In this document: piece after piece, positions 45,246-56,515 of the stretch
How the letters are laid out: every line of letters starts with the position of its first letter
Numbering within the stretch: position 1 is the stretch's first letter
Source of the DNA: Prillingera fragicola
Lineage: Eukaryota; Basidiomycota; Tremellomycetes; Trichosporonales; Trichosporonaceae
Assembly: GCA_002335605.1 (NCBI GenBank)
Contig: BEDY01000001.1
Coordinates: 2,914,001-2,978,000, forward strand
Length of the DNA: 64,000 bases
Reading direction: 5' to 3'
Notes under the pieces: generated by a model
What the model was told of the DNA's origin: nothing
Databases searched by the model: none
The model's input: the letters and a program-made list of their open reading frames with translations, nothing else
Translations under genes and position numbers: made by a program

Positions 45246-45541
45246 GGTGGCGGAGCGGTATCCGTGAGATTGTCGTTCTGCTTGTGTCGTCCTCTTGGGT
45301 CGCGGCGTTGTCGCGAGGTCGAGGCTTGACTTTTGTTACGGGTTGAGTGCTGGAACAGGGACGATGAACAAAAGATGGCCTACTGATTCAAGACTTCAAA
45401 ATGCCACGGCAAAAAACTCCGGTAATTTCCGCCACGTGAGATCACTGCAAGTCGCGGTCATCGAGTTCCAAGGTGTCCGGGTGGTACAGATGCCATGTCG
45501 AGCACTGATCAGTGATCTAGTGACCTACACTACTCTTCACC
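45246..45541. promoter_or_regulatory. Shared promoter eIF3m / prefoldin 2
   Basis: A 296-base gap between divergent genes. One CACGTG (45433-45438) lies near the middle; its significance is unproven. Confidence 0.45.
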
Positions 45542-46011
45542 ATGCCGCCTAAAGCCGCAGCGAGCGCACCGATCTCGCCCCAGGAGGTGCCAGTCGTCTT
45601 TCAGCGCTACCGTACCGACCTGCAGAATCTCGCCCAGAAGATTGGAGAGCTCGAGAGCGAGTTGGAAGAGCACGCGTGCGTTGGCGTCGAACTGTGGGGG
45701 GTTCTCATGCTGACCATACACCAGTCTTGTTCTTGGAACGCTGCAGCCGCTCGTCAAGACTGAGCCCACGCGCTCGTGCTACCGCTTGATCGGCGGCGTG
45801 CTCGTGCAGCGTACCGTCAAGGACGTTGTGCCCACGCTCGAGACCAACTACTCGGGTATCAAGGAGGTGCTCGAGTCGCTCGTCAAGACGTACAAGACGA
45901 AGGAGGCCGAGTTTGGCGCGTTCCAGCGGGAACACAAAATTTCTGTAAGTCTGACTGTGTAGAGCGCTGTTGGACACAGCTGACTGTTACCAGATGCCAG
46001 GCCGCGCATAG
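45542..46011 (+). CDS. PFD2: Prefoldin subunit 2
   Basis: Exons 45542-45675, 45725-45944 and 45994-46011 give 123 residues. The beta-type prefoldin pattern is clear: a first helix (VPVVFQRYRTDLQNLAQKIGELESELEEH), the hairpin LVLGTLQPLVKTEPTRSCYRLIGGVLVQRTVKDVVPTLE split here by the intron after EEHA, and a second helix (GIKEVLESLVKTYKTKEAEFGAF). Prefoldin hands unfolded actin and tubulin to CCT/TRiC in the cytosol. The last exon is only 18 bases (MPGRA and the stop). Without its intron the frame would continue out of the family pattern, so the splice is well supported. Confidence 0.93.
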
Positions 46012-46773
46012 GACTGTACCAACCAGCGATACCTGTCATCTATACCCCTTGTCAACATGCATTTTCTCGGGCATACGGTGGACGTGCAAACGAACGCATC
46101 GCAGAGATGGACTTGCCAGTCGGGAGAGGGTAAGCAAGCAGTCGGAAGGAATCCTCCGCAACAACAACCGAACAGCCTGAGAATGTGAACCCAGAGGTCT
46201 GGTCGGAAGATTGTCCACACTGGTTGCGCTGCTGGGCTGCTGGTGATGAATCGGCTACCGCACTGACGCTGTGGTTGTATGTGACGCCACGGATACCACA
46301 AAGGGCTTGAGGCAGGCGTGGACAAGGGGACATCGCTACCCTTTTAGACTCATCCGGGTCCACTCAGGCGGCGGCCGTTACGACAACGTCCGAGACTGAA
46401 TGCTGATCCTCGGGCTACGTAGCATAGTGCAATCAATGAACGCAGACTATAGATCGCCACCGTGATCGAACGCAGGTAATATGAACCGTCATATTCCCGT
46501 TCGTCTATCTGGCTATGGACCCTCCCCTCGTCAAAACGTTAGTGGCCATACACCGCACGGTCCAGACCATACCCTGCTCAGTGCTCTAGATTGTCGCTAG
46601 TAGAATGCCAAGAGCAGCGGCACTGGGGTACTAAATGCCCCCAATGCCCCCCATCATGAAAGCGGACACATATTACGTGACATATGGCACCTCCACTTCC
46701 ACCAACTGTCACTCCTCTACTCATCAACTCAGCAGCGCTCAAGGACGACGGCAATTCCTGCAGAACGTCAGCA
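46012..46773. other. Convergent intergenic region
   Basis: Between the ends of PFD2 and the thiolase gene. No coding exon chain, tRNA or repeat was recognised in these 762 bases. Confidence 0.5.
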
Positions 46774-48076
46774 TTAGAACTCTTCTCTGAACCCACCTTG
46801 TCCGCCTCCAATGCATGCTCCCCCAATAGCCCACTTCTTGTCCAGACGGACGAGGTTGTGTGCGAGGTTGTTGATGATCCTGGAGCCCGAGGCGGCGAGA
46901 GGGTGGCCGACAGCGATGGCGCCACCGAACATGTTCGACTTCTCGTTGGGGAGCTCGAGCTCCTTCTGGACGGCCAGCCACTGCGCGGCAAAGGCCTCAT
47001 TGATGTCAATGAGGTCCATGTCGTTGATGGTCTTGCCAATACGGGCGAGAGCCTCGCGGACCGAAACGGCGGGGCCAATACCCATGATCTCGGGCTCGCA
47101 GGCCGACCAAGCGTACGAGGCGATGCGGGCGATGGGCTTGAGGTTGTACTTTTTGACAGCCTCCTCGGACGCGACAATGTTGACCGAGGCACCGTCACAG
47201 ATACCAGACGCGTTACCAGCAGTGACAGTGCCGGTCTTGGGGATGAAGACTGAGGGGAGCTTCTGGAGGTTCTGGAGAGAGGTGTTGGCCTTGGGGTGCT
47301 CGTCGGCGTCGACGACAACCTCACCCTTACGGGTCTTGAGGGTCATGGGCGCAATCTCATCCTTGAAGGCACCAGCGGCGAGTCCAGCGGCGTAGCGCTG
47401 CTGCGACTGAAGAGCGTAGTTGTCGCACTCCTCCCGAGTGACGCCGTACTTCTTGGCGAGGTTCTCGGCGGTAATACCCATGGGGGTCTTGGTGCCAACG
47501 GGGTTCTGGTCAGTGAGACAGGCGGCGAGCGAGTCCTCGAGCTTCTGATCAATGCCAAAGCGCATGCCCCATCGTGAGGCGCCGGTGAGAGTGTAAGGGC
47601 TCATGCTCATAGCCTCTGCGCCACCTGTGAGACAGACCTGAGCGTCACCCACAGCAATGTGCTGGGCAGCAGTAATCGCCGACTGGAAACCCGAACCGCA
47701 GAGGCTAGGCGTTAGAGACGACTCGAGCGTACTAAACCTACCGGTTGACAGTGAGAGCAGGAACGGTCACGTCAAGGCCAGAGAGCTGGCCAACGTGTCG
47801 AGCAAGGTAAGGGGTCGAGTTGTCGGTCTGGGTCACACCGCTAAATTTGTCAGCTTGCTCGAGCAGGGTCGTCACTCACCCAAAGAAGACCTGGTCAACC
47901 TTGAGGTCCTTGGGGAGCTCGGCGAGAGCAGCGCGGCCGGCATAACCACCAAGCTCGCTGGCCTTGAGGTCCTTGAGCTTGCCGCCAAAGGCACCAAAGG
48001 GCGTACGCTTAGCAGCGACGATGAACGAGTCCTGACGGGCTACGTGAGAGACACGGGAGATGGCAGAGGCGCGCAT
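46774..48076 (-). CDS. ACAA2: Mitochondrial 3-ketoacyl-CoA thiolase (acetyl-CoA acyltransferase)
   Basis: Exons 47880-48076, 47742-47840 and 46774-47704 give 408 residues. Thiolases cleave 3-ketoacyl-CoA with CoA, the last step of beta-oxidation. The catalytic Cys101 is in RLCGSGFQS; the base His366 in GHPLAASGSR and the second Cys396 in GACIGGGQGG are present. TPFGAFGGKLKD near the start, YLARHVGQLSG, ITAENLAKKYGVTREECDNYALQSQ and TVTAGNASGICDGA follow the mitochondrial ACAA2/T1 pattern more closely than yeast cytosolic Erg10. The N-terminus MRASAISRVSHVARQD is a short presequence and there is no C-terminal peroxisomal signal. Close paralogues with acetoacetyl-CoA preference cannot be excluded. 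Confidence 0.9.
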
Positions 48077-48422
48077 TGTGGTTTGTGAGAGATGGAGTAA
48101 AGTTGGTAAGCCCAAAAGACAAAGTTGCTGGCATACGAACGCGCGACGCACTACCCGGTTAAGGTAGCTAGCTAGCCCGACCGCCACGTGCCCAACCGGC
48201 CATAAGTCGGCCCTCCACCCGGCGCGCGCTGACAGGACCAGTCCTGTCAATATTCTTGTTCAATCCCCCCCGTTTTAGACCAGATGAGGTCAGGTGGAGG
48301 TCGCGTGGTGTATGACGCCGGTGGCAACAATGCCAGTTGCTAAGTCATGGCCGAGGATGGTGCCGAACCCCACCCGTGCGGACGCTTTATCCATGAATGG
48401 TGCAACCTCACTGCACCCCTAA
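48077..48422. promoter_or_regulatory. Shared promoter thiolase / DCAF11-like gene
   Basis: A 346-base gap between divergent genes, with TAGCTAGCTAG near 48166 and one CACGTG at 48185-48190. No further site is supported. Confidence 0.4.
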
Positions 48423-50661
48423 ATGTCCAACTGGTACAACAACCTACAGGACAACGGCGCACTCTACGACTTTTATCACCAAGACATGGACGAAATCAGC
48501 GACAGTGAACAGTTCTACGAGGCAATCGACCAGGATTACGATCCCGAACTGGATGAGGAAGACGAGGTAGAGGACGACGACGATGACGACGACGACGACG
48601 ACGATTACGAGGATGAGGAAGAGGATACTGGTGACTATCCCCATCTATCACAAGTCTTTGTCGTCGCCGGGGACGAGGACAGCGACGACGAGCCGATGGT
48701 GTCGACCGACCTCCTAGACTTGGCCACCTTTATCAATAACGCCTCTGGAATGTCGGCAGACGCCCGTCGCACGCTCATCGCTCGTCTGTTGAACCAAAGT
48801 GGTGGTAGAGTACCTACAATGGCTGTACCACGGCGTCGCACGGCAGCTGAGAGGGCAGCGGAGCGGCGTCGGCAACGTTGGTGGGAACCACAAGTTGAGC
48901 CCCACCCGAATGGAGCGGCCCTCTTGCGAGGCGGCGAGTTTGGGCGCGTAGGGCCTTGGCGTCCTCAAGGAAAGCATAGGCCTCGTCCCAGTGAGAGGCT
49001 AAATCTTCGATCAGCGCGAGGACCACCCCGGATTGATGAGACTGCTCAACCTATCATCCCCAACACGAATGGAACAGTAGTCGCCTCGTACCCAAGTGTT
49101 CCGTATGTGGGCCAGTTCTGTGGACCGGACAATAGCGTTTTTTGTGAGTAGGATGCGTGGCCGCGCCAACTCAGGCTTATCTCCCTACTGACGGGGTTCA
49201 TCGATTAAATCGATACCTTGAATCAGACTCTGCCACTCAATACTTTACCTTGCATCTCTACGATACGACGCGACCAAAGACGAAGCGGCGACACCATAAC
49301 CCACCTGCCAACACCTCAGACGAAGGAACTCCCCCGGCACAAGAGGATGAAGAGTCAGATGATGAGGGGTGGTTTGGAGGACGGCCATACCGTCGACGCT
49401 CAGGTTTGGCCGAGGACACCAGCATGCGCAAGATCAAGACTGTTCAGGGAGTAGAAGGTCAATGGACGATCACCGACGCCGATGCGGACCGCAAGGGCGA
49501 CAGGATGATCTATTCGTCCATTACGCCACATGTGCACATGCTTCACACCTCTGAGCATGACTCGGAGCACATTAGCCTTGACTTTACCTCGCGCGGAGCT
49601 CGGGGCTCCTACGGTTTTGGCTACGACCACTTCGGAGTGAGTGTCTTGAAAAAACTGAACTGATGTAAGATCTGGAGCATCAGGTTCTCGGCCGATGGCC
49701 AGGAGATTATCGCTGGTGCCAGCAGCGGCAACATTATGGTCTATGACATTGCCGCTGAGCGGCGAACGCTCAGCGTTCCAGGTCACCGTGACGACGTAAA
49801 CGCAGTCTGCTTTGCAGACGAAAGTTCCACCAACATTCTTGTTAGTGGCAGTGACGACGGATTTGTCAAGGTCTGGGATCGTCGATCACTCCAATCATCT
49901 ACTCCCTCTGGTGTGCTGGCGGGCGCGACTGAGGGCATCACGTACACTGCTCCAAAGGGAGATGGCCGGTACATTGTGGTCAACTCAAAGGACCAGGCCG
50001 CTCGCCTGTATGACCTGCGAAAGATGCGGTCGTGGAGCGAGTTCGAGTCCGAGGGCGACGCGGTTGAGCGCTGGGGCCAACCTCGATTCGATTGTAAGTG
50101 GCATTTGCCCGACTAGGGCTGACGACAGACCGTGGAATGCGATACCAGCCGCCCAAGCGTCTCGCCCATCCTCGTGACTGTTCGGTCATGACATATCGTG
50201 GGCACAGCGTGCTGCGTACTCTCATTCGCTGCCACTTTAGTCCGGCAGAATCGACGGGCCAAAGCTACATTTACTCTGGCAGTGCCGACGGCCTTATCCA
50301 CGTCTGGTCGCTCGACGGCCGCGTAGTGCAGGTTCTCAACCGCGCAGAGTCGGTAAGCCTCCGTGACTCGTCAGGAGCATACAACGACCCATCGGCACCC
50401 GAGCCTACGCTGCGCCGGCGCAGGTATGGTGCCGATGCGTACGACGACCGCGGCATGAACTGGACAGTCCGCGACGTTGCGTGGCATGGGTTTGAACCGA
50501 CACTCATGTCGACATGCTGGGAAGTTGAGGGGTCGTATCGCCGGGGCGGCAGTGTCGCCAAGCACGAGTGGAAGGGCCTTGGTAAGGGCGGGCTGAGGCG
50601 CCTGGAAGACTGGGTGGAAAAAGCCGAGGCGGAAGCGGCAGACAGGCCGGGCGACTGGTAG
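48423..50661 (+). CDS. DCAF11: DCAF11-like WD40 protein
   Basis: Exons 48423-49143, 49227-49636, 49670-50093 and 50129-50661 give 695 residues. The N-terminus is acidic, with a run of Asp at about residues 53-63, followed by the family block RRRQRWWEPQVEPHPNGAALLRGGEFGRVGPW and VPYVGQFCGPDNSVFY. The WD repeats include MIYSSITPHVHMLHT, IRFSADGQEIIAGASSGNIMVYD, VNAVCFADESSTNILVSGSDDGFVKVWD, IVVNSKDQAARLYDLRKM and LIRCHFSPAESTGQSYIYSGSADGLIHVWSLDG. This is the DCAF11/LEC14B family, substrate receptors for the CUL4-DDB1 ubiquitin ligase. A low-complexity charged insert (HHNPPANTSDEGTPPAQEDEES) sits between the first blades. Introns are 83, 33 and 35 bases. Confidence 0.9.
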
Positions 50662-50798
50662 GCGGTGTATTTGTGATCAAATGTGTTGCTACGTGTTAGG
50701 AACGAAAAGGCGATCAGTGAGATCCGTGCCACAGCTAGAGGGGTAACAATGCCATGCTCTGCTAGACTAATATACCTATGCGATCGACTACAACGACC

Positions 50799-51541
50799 TT
50801 ACGCCTGGACGTGCACTGCCTCGGCAGCCTGCACCTGGGGGATGGCCGCCGGCAGCTGGACAGTCTTCTGGGCCGACACTGGCTTGACGAGGTCGTGGCT
50901 CGAGATCGCGCCCAGACGGGGAGGGGCGGTAGCGTTGATGAACTCGGTGCCCACGGGCATCTTGACCTGGGCAAGCTTGAGAGCCTGCTTGGCAATCTCC
51001 TCGCGAATGTTGCCGCCAGCGACCTCGAACACGACACGGCCAGCGGGGACACGGCACGCCCAGTACTCAAAGCTGCCCTTGCCCTTGCCCATACGCGTCT
51101 CGTTACCCTTGACGCACACGGGCACGTCGGGGAAGACCCGCAGGTGCACCTCGGCGCCCTTGATGGGCTTGATCTTGCGCTTGACCGCCGCCAGCGACGC
51201 AGAGAGCTGCGAAGCTGTCAAGCGTGCCGCGGACAGCAGGCGCAGGCCAAAGCCATCAAACTGCAGGGTGGTGCCCTTGATGGAGCCGCCGATGGGGAGC
51301 TGGAGCGTCAGCACAAAAACTCTGTCACATGCCTTGACGTTGTACGCACACTAGGCTTTCCCTTTTGCGACTTGCGGTACTTTGTCCTCCGTGGCGCGAG
51401 GTCTGAACGGAAACGAGCCTGAACAGGGAGGGAGAGGGTGGTGGAGGGGAGGGTCGCGCGCGACGACGATGCGACGGCCGAGACGGTAGTGGGGCGGAGG
51501 AGACCGCCAAGAGGCGAACGAAGGGCGCCGAGGCCGAGCAT
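50799..51541 (-). CDS. MRPL16: Mitochondrial ribosomal protein uL16
   Basis: Exons 51350-51541 and 50799-51299 give 230 residues. A Ser/Arg presequence ([21 protein letters not shown]) leads to the uL16 fold: [16 protein letters not shown], then [66 protein letters not shown] and [15 protein letters not shown]. The Arg and Gly residues of the RMGKGKG loop, which reaches the peptidyl transferase region, are conserved. A C-terminal extension of about 40 residues (rich in Ala, Val, Gln) goes beyond bacterial uL16. The gene is head-to-head with ATP19. Confidence 0.95.
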
Positions 51542-51763
51542 GGTGGTTTTGTGAGTTGTTGATAGAGTGGTGGTGATTAACGGTCTCTCGAAGGTGAACA
51601 ATCAGGAACATCCAACTTTGCCTGGCTGGGTGAGGGCGCCTCGCTCGGCGATTATCGGAAATTCACTCTCCGGCGGACCGCGGTGAGCCACCAGTCGGGC
51701 TGTCGTCCTTGGCTCAACCCCCACCACTCTTTGCAGCTACCTACCCTCTCCAAAACAGCCAAA
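51542..51763. promoter_or_regulatory. Shared promoter uL16m / ATP19
   Basis: Only 222 bases separate the start codons of two divergent genes for mitochondrial proteins. No specific site could be assigned. Confidence 0.5.
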
Positions 51764-52340
51764 ATGTCGTACACCATCGCTGGCCGGGCCATCAAGGTGA
51801 GTACAGGAGCAGAGCACGCAGTTCCAGTGGCGTTGCTGACGGTCTCAGAACGAGTACATGTGAGTTTTGCGGGAGCTTCGGAGCTACAAGGGCGAATCAC
51901 GGAACACGCTTCAATTGGCGGCGTGATGCCAAGTTGCAACCGCCATGGCACCGAGGCGACCGACGGCGTTGAGCGAACAGGGAACTGACATGCCGCAGCG
52001 CTCTCGGCACTATCTTCACCACCATCGGCATTGCCGTGGCCGCCTCGAGCGGAGGTGAGAAGAAGGCTACTGGCAAGCCCGTTCCTGCTGCCAAGGACAC
52101 CTCGATCAACACTGGCTCGAAGGACGAGGACGACTTGTGCGTAGACGCTGAAGGTGTGCGTGGGCGATGGAGACCGCTAGGTAGAAGTGGAGGGCCCACT
52201 GTGAAAGTAGTGGTCGCTTCCTGGCCTCCGTCGTCGTCGCCCAGGCTCAGTTGTCCAATCTCCTCCGATCTTGAACTGACACTCTCAGCATCCGCCAGTT
52301 CGTTGCCGAGGCCGAGAAGTCGGACAACGCCGGTCACTAA
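51764..52340 (+). CDS. ATP19: ATP synthase subunit k (Atp19)
   Basis: Four exons, 51764-51796, 51849-51859, 51999-52136 and 52289-52340, give 77 residues. The sequence MSYTIAGRAIKNEYIALGTIF closely follows yeast Atp19, a small inner-membrane subunit that stabilises F1Fo dimers. A single helix (LGTIFTTIGIAVAAS) is followed by a Gly/Lys-rich hinge and the helical end FIRQFVAEAEKSDNAGH. The second exon is only 11 bases and supplies Asn-Glu-Tyr and most of Ile, residues at the conserved core of the family. Three introns in a 234-base coding sequence, one of 152 bases, is dense. Because of this fragmentation the gene would be missed by simple ORF searches. Confidence 0.93.
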
Positions 52341-52709
52341 GCTAGAGCATGCACGTATGAAGCATCGAGAAATGATAACAGATCAGCCAGTGTCGACAAG
52401 GTATCAGCCACCAGGGAGTACGGCCGACGAGGGGGGCGAAAGTGGAGGGTGACGGATGGTGCAACTGGGTGACGGATGTGCAACTGGGTCTTAGAGCGTC
52501 GAGAAGCGACTCGCTGCAACTTTGTTGATTTGGCGTCGTTTCATCATTTGGTTGTCAGCTGGGAACACACACCAACGAGGCATGGAGCGTGGCAGGAGAT
52601 TGATGACGGGAAATCTCGGAGGCACGTCAGTGAACGGAGTTGATCTGAGCAGAGGTCTGCATATGCGTATGATGTTTTACGGATGCGGTATAATGACAGT
52701 GCAATTCCA
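52341..52709. other. Convergent intergenic region
   Basis: Between the ends of ATP19 and TIM50. A short direct repeat (GGTGACGGATG.TGCAACTGGGT) appears twice at about 52450-52491; nothing else is recognisable. Confidence 0.45.
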
Positions 52710-54411
52710 TTACTTGGCCGCAGACTGGGCAGGGGCAGACTGGGCAGGGGCAGCCTGGCCAGCAGGGGGCTGGCCATCCTTGGGGTCCGACTTCCCAGTG
52801 AACCAAGCCATCATCGACTTGTTCATCTCCTCCTGTTGACGCTGCTTGTCCTCCTCAATCATCCTGACCCCGTTAGCGCATGCTCAAGGCTGATACACGG
52901 GTACTCACTTCGTGAACTCCTCGGCATGCTCCTTGTAGTACTTCTGCTCTTCCTCGTAAGCACGCTGGGCCTGGGCACGTTTAATCTCGAGGTACGTCAT
53001 GGGCTGCGAAGGACGGGCGCTACCGCCACCTCCACCGAAGAGACCAGAGAGGAAGTTTGAGCCAGAGCCGGACGCCGAGGTGGGGTGTGTACGCTCCCAT
53101 TCTGCGACCGCGCGAGCCTTGTTCTCAGCCTCAATCTTGGCGTACTCGCGAGGAATATCCTTGCCGGCGTAGCGCTGGAGGATTGGGCGGACATCTGCAG
53201 GAGCGTAGATGCCAATCGCTGAGAAAATTAGTACGCTCTGTTATCGTGGAAACTTACACTCAAGGAAGGGAATCATTTCAATGAGACCCTGGTCGCGGGG
53301 CTTGCCGTCCCAGGGCTTCATGATAATGGCGTTCTCGGGCTGGAGAGCAGCGTGGTCGGCGTTAATGTCCAGCATGATGACCTTGGACAGGTCACGGTTG
53401 AGGTACGACAAGTCCTTGACCACCTTGCCATTGACAGAACGCGTAGCCTCGCGGAAGAGCTTGTACGGGAGGTACAGGGTGAAGGGGTCGAGCTTCTCAG
53501 CAACCGACAAGGCAGTCTTGCGGGTCAGCACGGCAATCAGGGCTGGCACTCACGTAAACAGGCTGCGCGGTGAAAAGAACAATCTCGTAGAACTGGCTGA
53601 GATAGGCAAGGAAGTAGTCGACACCAGGACGCTTGGCAGTGCGCCAGCCGTGCTGGCGATCCCAGTTTGAGTGAACAAGGAGGTCGTCAAGGTCGACGAG
53701 GAGGGTGTAGGGACGCTGGTGGGGAGCAGGAAGGGGGTCGGGGAGGAGCTGGCTGAAAGCGGGCTTGGAGAAATAGTCGCCAACCTCGGTAAAGTTGCCC
53801 TTGAAGCGCTCCCAAGCCGATCTCTCACTCTCCTTGCCGTCCTTCTCACCGGCGTAAAAGCCAACGCCAATAGCACCAGCGACAACAGACGCCAAGCCGA
53901 GTCGGAGCCACATGCGGCGCTTCAGGTCTGCGCTCGAGACGTACTCGGGACCTTTGCGGTCTCCGCGCTTCTTGCCCTTGGCCTCCTCCTTGGGCTGTTC
54001 AATGCGCTCCTGAGCCTCGGGGTCAATGTCAAGGGAGGGGAGGGCGGAAAAGTCGACATTGCCGGTGGGCTCTTCAGCTGCTGCATCGGTGGCAGCCGAC
54101 TTTGAAGCATCGGGAGCAGGGGGCTCAGAGGGGATAGGACCGGAAGAGGTCTGGGCAGCATCGGTGGTCTCGGAAGATCCGGAAGGAGCAGTAGTAGGTG
54201 TGGGCTTGCTGACGATGGGCTCGAAAGGCTTTGACGGCTTGATGTCCTCGGGGACAGAAGCGGGTTTCTCAGCTGGCGAGGGGGAAGCAGGAGCTGAGGC
54301 AGCACCCTCGGGCTTCTTGATCCGAATGAAAGTGGGCGCACTGCTCGAAAGCGGACGGTAGGCCGTACGCGGAGCGGCGGCGAGAACCCGCGCAGCAGAA
54401 GTGCGAAGCAT
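52710..54411 (-). CDS. TIM50: TIM23-complex receptor Tim50
   Basis: Exons 53554-54411, 53258-53516, 52909-53218 and 52710-52863 give 526 residues. After the presequence ([20 protein letters not shown]) lies a disordered Pro/Ala/Ser region, then one membrane span (about 175-195, [18 protein letters not shown]). The intermembrane-space part is an FCP1/NIF-like domain: [80 protein letters not shown] and [20 protein letters not shown]. Tim50 binds incoming preproteins and regulates the TIM23 channel. In this family the phosphatase acidic motif is altered; here it reads DLDDLL. The C-terminus extends 100 residues further, Gln/Ala-rich, ending [13 protein letters not shown]. Confidence 0.95.
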
Positions 54412-54612
54412 GATGAATGTGGTGGCAATGGAAGATGATGGTTGAGATCAGAACTCGCACTTGGCCCAAGTTTCATGGAATTGCTCCCGCGATGACGGAG
54501 ATGACAGCTGAGTGCTTCAGTGTGGTTCAACAGTTCAGGCGGCCTCATGTAATCTAGCACATAGCGCCCGGCTTTGTTTTGCATTGCTGGTCTATTTGGC
54601 ACAGTGGCTAAT

Positions 54613-56162
54613 CTAATAACGCCGCCTGTCGCGGTCGCGGTCGTCCCTCCTCTCACGGTCATCACGCCTGTCGCGCTCCCTGTCCCAGTCGCGACGTTCA
54701 TCTCGGTCTCGACGGTCGCGATGGTCGCGATGCTCACGGTTACGATCCCGAGGTTCACGATCGCGAATTTCGCGGTCTCGTTCGCGGCGATCCTCTCGGT
54801 CACGGTCCCGACGGTCGCTCCGGTCACGGTCGTCGCGATCACGCTGATGGCGGTCACGATCGTCTCGGCGGTGACGATCGGTACCCAGGGGGCTGCGGCT
54901 GCGCTGCCTCGGCTTTTCGACGTCTTCAAAGACCATGTCGTATCCATCCCTCGCACGAGCACCATAGCCCGAGTCTCGTGAGGGCGGGCCATCGCGTCCA
55001 CTGAATCCTCCTCGACCACCTCGGCCTCCTCGGCCTCCACCGAATGCCCCCCTGCCCCTTCCGCCACTGCCCTGTGTCATAAGAGCGCTACGGTTCATCT
55101 TGGCGACCGATTGGGAGAAATCGACCCAGATACGGCGGTCATCGACTAAGACGTTCTGCATCTTGAAGTATGCCTGTTCCGCCGACTCTTGAACGTCAAA
55201 CTCAATGAAGGCATACTGCAAGCTGTCGCCCGTCTTTTTGTCGCGCACAATTTCGCAACTGAGAATCTTGCCGAAGCGGGAAAAGATGAGCTCTAGATCG
55301 TCGTCTTGCGTGACGGGGTTGAGCTTGCACACGAACAGAATGTTCTCTGGCGGGCGAACCGCAGCGAAGGGCAAGTCGCCGATCATCTCGAGGGTGAGGG
55401 CCGACGACGACGCGGCAGTCTGTCGACGCTTTTCCTCAGCTTCCTCCTCGTCAAGTTTGGCAAAAGCGTCTTCGTCGTCCGCAATGCGAACAACATCACC
55501 ACCAACGTCAGGCGGACGGATGGGTGACGGCGGAACGTCGATTAGATTGGAGGGGTCCGGAAACGGGTCGTCTGTGGTCCATAAGCGCTGCCGACCTGCC
55601 TCATACGTACCTAGAATCTCCACGTGACGGATACGAATGTCTTGGAGGGGGCGTCCATCCTTGTCCAGGTAGGCTTCATTGATCTTGTCGAGCGTGTCAA
55701 GCCCCTCAATCACGTGTCCGAAGACGGCGTGCTTGCCGTCCAGATAGTCAATAGTATCCGCGAGCGTAATAAAAAACTGCGAACCGCATCCTGGGGGATC
55801 CGTGGGCGCGACAGCCATGGACACTGTGCCTTTGGCAGTGTGCTTCAGCTTGTTGGTGATTTCTGGTGCAAAATAACGTGGAGGCTTTGGGCCCGTCTGG
55901 CTAAGGGCATAAAGATACGACTCAAGCGATTCGCCTCCAGTTCCAGTAGCTGTGGGATCACCCGTCTGCGCAATAAAATCCTTGGACACTACCATTAGCG
56001 CAGATACGCCCTTGCGAGCCGCAACTCACCGTTGAAGAAGGCGTTCAAGGCATAGTACTTGATCTTGCAGAGCTTGAGAAAGTTTTCGCAGGTCCTGGGA
56101 CAGCGATCGACCTCAAGATCAATGACGAGCTCGCCCAGCGAGGTCTCGAGCAGGACCGACAT
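54613..56162 (-). CDS. PPIL4: PPIL4-type cyclophilin with RRM and Arg/Asp tail
   Basis: Two exons, 56030-56162 and 54613-55988, give 502 residues. The order is cyclophilin domain (1-165: [65 protein letters not shown]), linker, RRM (about 245-320: [44 protein letters not shown]), then a Gly/Arg patch and a tail of RDRE/RDDRD units. This is the PPIL4/fission yeast Rct1 design, a nuclear peptidyl-prolyl isomerase tied to splicing and RNA polymerase II. Within the active site some of the usual residues are replaced (no WLDGKH; YLDGKH instead), which is common in this subfamily and may lower isomerase activity. The gene is divergent from SEC27. Confidence 0.93.
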
Positions 56163-56515
56163 GACTGGACGTGTATGCTTTTGGGTTGTTGTTGTCACAG
56201 AGATTTGTAGCACTTGGTGGCAAGAGGTCCAAGATGGCAGAGTGCGGGGCCACGGCCGGGTGCCACAACCGGAATTTCCCGTTACCTCCGTGACCCTACC
56301 ACGCGTGCTGGTCGCGACGTCCTTGCTGGAGCCTCCACCGCAACCCAGCCGACAGCAAGCACACACTTGACACCTTGACACCATCCTCAACCCACCACCT
56401 CGCTTCCTCCACGCGCCCCTCGCTCCCCCTCTCTCAACTCTACAAACGCGAGGGTGTACTGCCGTGCCACTCATCTCTTCTCCTCCCCTCTTGGCCCTTG
56501 AGAAATCGTTAAAAG
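56163..56515. promoter_or_regulatory. Shared promoter PPIL4 / SEC27
   Basis: A 353-base gap between divergent genes. The half next to SEC27 is strongly CT-rich, like a leader of a well-expressed gene. Confidence 0.45.
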
